A stretch of 64,000 nucleotides of DNA from Thermoleophilaceae bacterium. GTDB taxonomy: Bacteria; Actinomycetota; Thermoleophilia; Solirubrobacterales; Thermoleophilaceae. The position numbers and the translations under genes are program-made. Location: positions 1-64,000 of the forward strand of contig DASUWY010000060.1 of assembly GCA_036378175.1 (NCBI GenBank), written 5' to 3'. Below are positions 61,079-64,000 of this stretch, in pieces; position 1 is the stretch's first letter; each line of letters starts with the position of its first letter. A model generated the notes under the pieces. That model ran no database searches and was not told where the DNA came from. It worked only from the letters and a program-made list of their open reading frames with translations.

Positions 61079-62674
61079 ATGGAAACCACGCACGGCTCCG
61101 AGAGCTACTTCGTGCTCGGAGAGGGACTCCTTGCAGAGAGCGTCGGCGGGCGAAACGGCCAGGTGCCCAGGGCGCTCGCGGTCGCGGCCCTGGCGGGGAC
61201 CGTTCCGCCCTTCCGCTTCTCCCGGATGGGGCCGAAGGGCACCGGCCATCAGCTCGGCGATCCACTTCGGAAGAAGCTCGCCGGCGCCATGGCGGTGGGC
61301 GGCGGAGGCCATGGGTCGATTCCAGCCGGCTTCACCTACCTCGGGCAGTTCATCGACCACGACCTGACGTTCGACAAGACCACGGTGATGTTCGGGGCGA
61401 ACATCTCTGCCACGCAGCTGCTGCAGGGCCGCTCGCCGGCCCTCGACCTCGACTCGCTGTACGGCGCGGGACCCACCGACCCCGTATCCGCCAAGTTCTA
61501 CGAGGCCGACGGAGTGCACCTCAAGACTGGCAAGGCCGAGCCGGGGAGCATCGCCGTGAGCGTCAACGGCTTCGACCTCCCGCGTGGCGCGGGCACGAGC
61601 GCGGCGGCCAAGCGCCGGGCGATCATCCCGGACAAGCGCAACGACGAGAACCTGGCCGTGGCGCAGATCCACTGCGCGATGATCCGCTTCCACAACCGCG
61701 TGGTGGACACGCTTCCGTCCGCGCTCCCGCCGGCCGTGAAGTTCGCGCAGGCGAAGGAGCTCGTGACCAAGCACTACCAGTGGATGATCAAGACCGACTT
61801 CCTGCCCCGCATCTGCGCGCAGGGGGTGGTGAACGACGTCTTCAACAATGGACGCAAGATCTTCGAGGTGGGCGCCGTGCCCACGGACGTGCCCACGATG
61901 CCGATCGAGTTCTCGGTGGCGTCGTACCGGCTCGGCCACTCGATGGTGCGGCCCGCGTACAACTGGAACAAGAACTTCGACTTCGGTGGCGGCACGCTCG
62001 ACCTCCTGTTCACGTTCACCGGGCTGAGTGGCGACCTCGGCCTTGGCCCACGGTTGCCAGACATCTGGATCGCTGACTTCCGGCGGCTCTACGACTTCAG
62101 CGAGGCAGGGCGCGCCGACCTCACGGTGCCGGCCAACAAGTTCAACCGAGCCATGCGGATCGACACGCTGATCGCGAACCCGCTGAAGCACCTGCCGTCC
62201 GGCTCGTTCGGCGACCCGTCGGTGGGACCGAACGATCCTCGGGCCAACCTCGCCTTCCGCAACCTCACGCGGGCGAAGATGGTCAGGCTCGCCACCGGCC
62301 AGCAGATGGCCACCTTCGTGAAGAGCAAGGGCGTGAACGTGACCAAGCTCACCAAGGCGCAGCTCCGCGACGGCAAGAACGGAGCGAAGCTCGACTCCCT
62401 CACCGGGCAGCAGCGCGACGCGCTCCTGAAGGACACGCCGCTGTGGTTCTACATCCTCCGTGAGGCTGAGTTGAACGGCGGCCGGCTGAAGGGCGTAGGC
62501 GCGCGCATTGTGGCCGAGACCTTCCAGCGGGCGATGGAGGGAAGCGAGTTCTCGATCGTCCGCGACACGGCGTTCAAGCCGAGCCTCGGGCCGAACAACT
62601 CGACCTTCCGCATGGTCGACCTGCTCCTCTTCGCGTTCGAGGGGAAGAAGAAGCTGCTCGCTCCCACCGGTTAG
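61079..62674 (+). CDS. animal-type haem peroxidase (peroxidase-cyclooxygenase superfamily)
   Basis: 531 residues; AGGAGGACCT is just before ATG 61079. Distal His94 in LGQFIDHDLTFDK (with the adjacent Asp that can bind haem covalently), catalytic Arg region in EFSVASYRLGHSMVRP with proximal His287, and NLAVAQIHCAMIRFHNRVVD as in the family. No signal peptide, so it is cytosolic or exported by another route. Bacterial members oxidise halides or small organics using peroxide. The physiological substrate is unknown. Confidence 0.94.
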   Translation: METTHGSESYFVLGEGLLAESVGGRNGQVPRALAVAALAGTVPPFRFSRMGPKGTGHQLGDPLRKKLAGAMAVGGGGHGSIPAGFTYLGQFIDHDLTFDKTTVMFGANISATQLLQGRSPALDLDSLYGAGPTDPVSAKFYEADGVHLKTGKAEPGSIAVSVNGFDLPRGAGTSAAAKRRAIIPDKRNDENLAVAQIHCAMIRFHNRVVDTLPSALPPAVKFAQAKELVTKHYQWMIKTDFLPRICAQGVVNDVFNNGRKIFEVGAVPTDVPTMPIEFSVASYRLGHSMVRPAYNWNKNFDFGGGTLDLLFTFTGLSGDLGLGPRLPDIWIADFRRLYDFSEAGRADLTVPANKFNRAMRIDTLIANPLKHLPSGSFGDPSVGPNDPRANLAFRNLTRAKMVRLATGQQMATFVKSKGVNVTKLTKAQLRDGKNGAKLDSLTGQQRDALLKDTPLWFYILREAELNGGRLKGVGARIVAETFQRAMEGSEFSIVRDTAFKPSLGPNNSTFRMVDLLLFAFEGKKKLLAPTG

Positions 62675-62688
62675 GAGGAGCGAGCAGC
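62653..62688. terminator. hairpin between peroxidase and BNR/PKD genes
   Basis: GCTGCTCGCTCC (62653-62664) pairs perfectly with GGAGCGAGCAGC (62677-62688); the peroxidase stop TAG is in the loop. No clear T run follows, so it is a likely but not standard transcript end shared by the two convergent genes. Confidence 0.55.
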
Positions 62689-62704
62689 CGACTTCTCACT
62701 CCCG

Positions 62705-64000
62705 CTACTTCTTCGGCATCACACGCACAGTGACGTGCTTGGTGATGTGGTTGCCGGCCTTGTCCACCGCCACCACCGTGATCCGGAACGTCCGGCCGTG
62801 GCGGTGCTTGCGGTCCAGCTTGTAGCGGTGCCGCACCACCCACGCGCCCTTCGCGCCCGGCTTCACACGCGCGCTGTGGCCGTCGCCGAACTTGACCGTG
62901 ACGAGCGCGATGCCGCTCTCGTCGGTGGCGACGCCGCGGATCACCGCCTTATGCGGCTCGCGGACCCGGCTCACGTGCTTCAGCCGCAGGTGCGGCTTCT
63001 TGTGGTCCTTCACCGCCGCGGGCGCGACCGTCACGTTCTTCGTGAGCGTGTTGGTCACCCCGCCGCCGTCCGTGAGCGTGACGCTCACCGTGGCCGGGCC
63101 GGGCGTGGTGGGCACGAACGTGGCGCTCGGTCCGCTCGCGGTGGACGGCGAGCCCGGCAGCGTCCAGCTGAACGTCACCGCGCTGCCGTCCCACGATGTG
63201 CCGGTGGCGGTGTAGCTCGCCGGCTGTCCGACCGTGAGCTGGTCCGGCCCGCTCAGCGAGCCGGTGGGCCGCGCCGGCAGCTCGAGCCGGTACGCACCGC
63301 GGCCGTGAGTGGCCGCGTACAGCACGTGGCCGGACTGCGACAGGGCGAGCCCGTACACCGCCACGTGCGGCATTCCGCTCGCGGCGTCGGTCCACGCGGT
63401 TCCGCCGTGCGGCAGGCGCAGCACGCCGAAGTCGGTGGCCGCGTACAGATCACCGGTGGCCTCGTTCTCCACGATGCCGGTGATCGGCTGATCGGGGAGG
63501 TTGAAGGACAGGTTCGTCCACGTGGCCTGGTGGGTCGTCGGGTTGTAGATGACCTCGAACACGTGCCCGGGCGTGGCCGGCGTGTACGCGCTGTAGCCGG
63601 AGTACGAGATCCAGGCGTGGTCGGGGTTGTCCGGATCGATCGCGATGCCGCTCACGAAGCGGTTCGGGGACGCGCTCACGTCGATGCGCCGGAACGCCAC
63701 CGAGCCCGGGTCGTCGTCGACGTTCTTCGACACGAACACGCGGCCCGGCTTCGTGGCAGCCCACATCGTGGAGTTGTCGCCCGGCGCCCGCTCGTCGGCC
63801 ACCACGTAGCCGCCCTCGCGCGAGTGCCTGAACGCCGGCCCGGTCAGGTCCGCGCCCAGCGGCTGCCAGTCACCGCACGGCTCGCGGTCCGGGTTTAGCG
63901 TCAGCGCGTTGCAGTCGCTGCCGAGTGACGCCTCGGTGCCGCCGTTGTCGTCCGAGCGCCAGATGTGCTGGAGGCCCGTGAACACGCGGCCCGCCACGTT
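62705..64000 (-). CDS. BNR-repeat and PKD-like secreted protein, 5' end outside window
   Basis: The gene is open to the window edge, so at least 430 residues are the C-terminal part of a longer protein. BNR/sortilin-like propeller blades come first (VFTGLQHIWRSDDNGGTEAS, TMWAATKPGRVFVSKNVDDD, AIDPDNPDHAWISYSGY, YGLALSQSGHVLYAATHGRG), then a PKD/Ig-like domain (PDQLTVGQPASYTATGTSWD, VSVTLTDGGGVTNTLTKNVT) and a basic C-terminal Ig-like domain (VTVKFGDGHSARVKPG). Probably an exported, surface-binding protein. No catalytic site can be judged from this part. Confidence 0.85.
   Translation of the reverse strand, partial: NVAGRVFTGLQHIWRSDDNGGTEASLGSDCNALTLNPDREPCGDWQPLGADLTGPAFRHSREGGYVVADERAPGDNSTMWAATKPGRVFVSKNVDDDPGSVAFRRIDVSASPNRFVSGIAIDPDNPDHAWISYSGYSAYTPATPGHVFEVIYNPTTHQATWTNLSFNLPDQPITGIVENEATGDLYAATDFGVLRLPHGGTAWTDAASGMPHVAVYGLALSQSGHVLYAATHGRGAYRLELPARPTGSLSGPDQLTVGQPASYTATGTSWDGSAVTFSWTLPGSPSTASGPSATFVPTTPGPATVSVTLTDGGGVTNTLTKNVTVAPAAVKDHKKPHLRLKHVSRVREPHKAVIRGVATDESGIALVTVKFGDGHSARVKPGAKGAWVVRHRYKLDRKHRHGRTFRITVVAVDKAGNHITKHVTVRVMPKK

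Overview
This 64 kb window is gene-dense, very GC-rich chromosomal DNA with frequent GTG/TTG starts and many ATGA or TTGA stop/start overlaps. The gene content points to an aerobic, free-living actinobacterium. It includes several F420-linked enzymes (an FGD-type glucose-6-phosphate dehydrogenase, a PPOX-type flavoprotein, two DUF385 proteins and a luciferase-like protein), an actinobacterial SOS box, SpoIIE-type phosphatases, a sigma-B-like factor and a system II cytochrome c maturation segment. The mix resembles Thermoleophilia (Solirubrobacterales/Gaiellales); this placement is inference. No prophage, insertion sequence or CRISPR array was seen.

Layout. 0-9.5 kb: tRNA-Gly, a methyltransferase/DUF385 operon, a secreted lipoprotein and esterase, a GT2-GT39-GtrA envelope glycosylation operon, and a convergent OmpR/histidine kinase pair. 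9.5-19.3 kb: envelope proteins, a CHASE3-HAMP-PAS-GAF-SpoIIE sensor phosphatase, a lone receiver, an amidase, a cupin, then ccmE-ccmF-ccmI-like and secG. 19.3-32 kb: TldD/PmbA protease pair, a second SpoIIE phosphatase, a nuclease, F420 enzymes, a P1B ATPase, an aldehyde dehydrogenase with its DUF779 partner, and a twice-frameshifted glycosyltransferase. 32-38.8 kb: secreted glycoside hydrolase, an ECF41 sigma module, tRNA-Leu, lexA with a Zn-ribbon gene, rnpB surrounded by three related long palindromes, and an ArsR/SRPBCC module. 38.8-50.7 kb: gltBD, clpP, a second SRPBCC/ArsR module, fdhD, a sigma-70, a Zn-ribbon protein coupled to a sigma-B-like factor, and a membrane cytochrome c. 50.7-64 kb: secreted proteins, an AhpD-like/HxlR pair, glnA, a luciferase-like oxidoreductase, an MFS exporter, a MoaD-like/BNR-repeat pair, a NarL regulator, an animal-type haem peroxidase and a partial BNR/PKD protein.

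Themes. Ammonium assimilation is represented by gltB, gltD and glnA. CcmE/CcmF could mature the membrane cytochrome c at 50.2 kb. Two SpoIIE-type phosphatases and a sigma-B-like factor suggest partner-switching stress control, although no anti-sigma kinase or antagonist is present here. Local regulators have readable operators: a LexA box, ArsR dyads, an HxlR dyad and an ECF41-type promoter.

The most unusual non-coding signal is a family of about 75-83 bp palindromes at 36.97, 37.50 and 37.76 kb. They share a fixed asymmetric internal loop but have different, internally paired outer stems. A second class of oddities is short tandem microrepeats (7, 8 and 14 bp units), one of which lies in frame inside fdhD.
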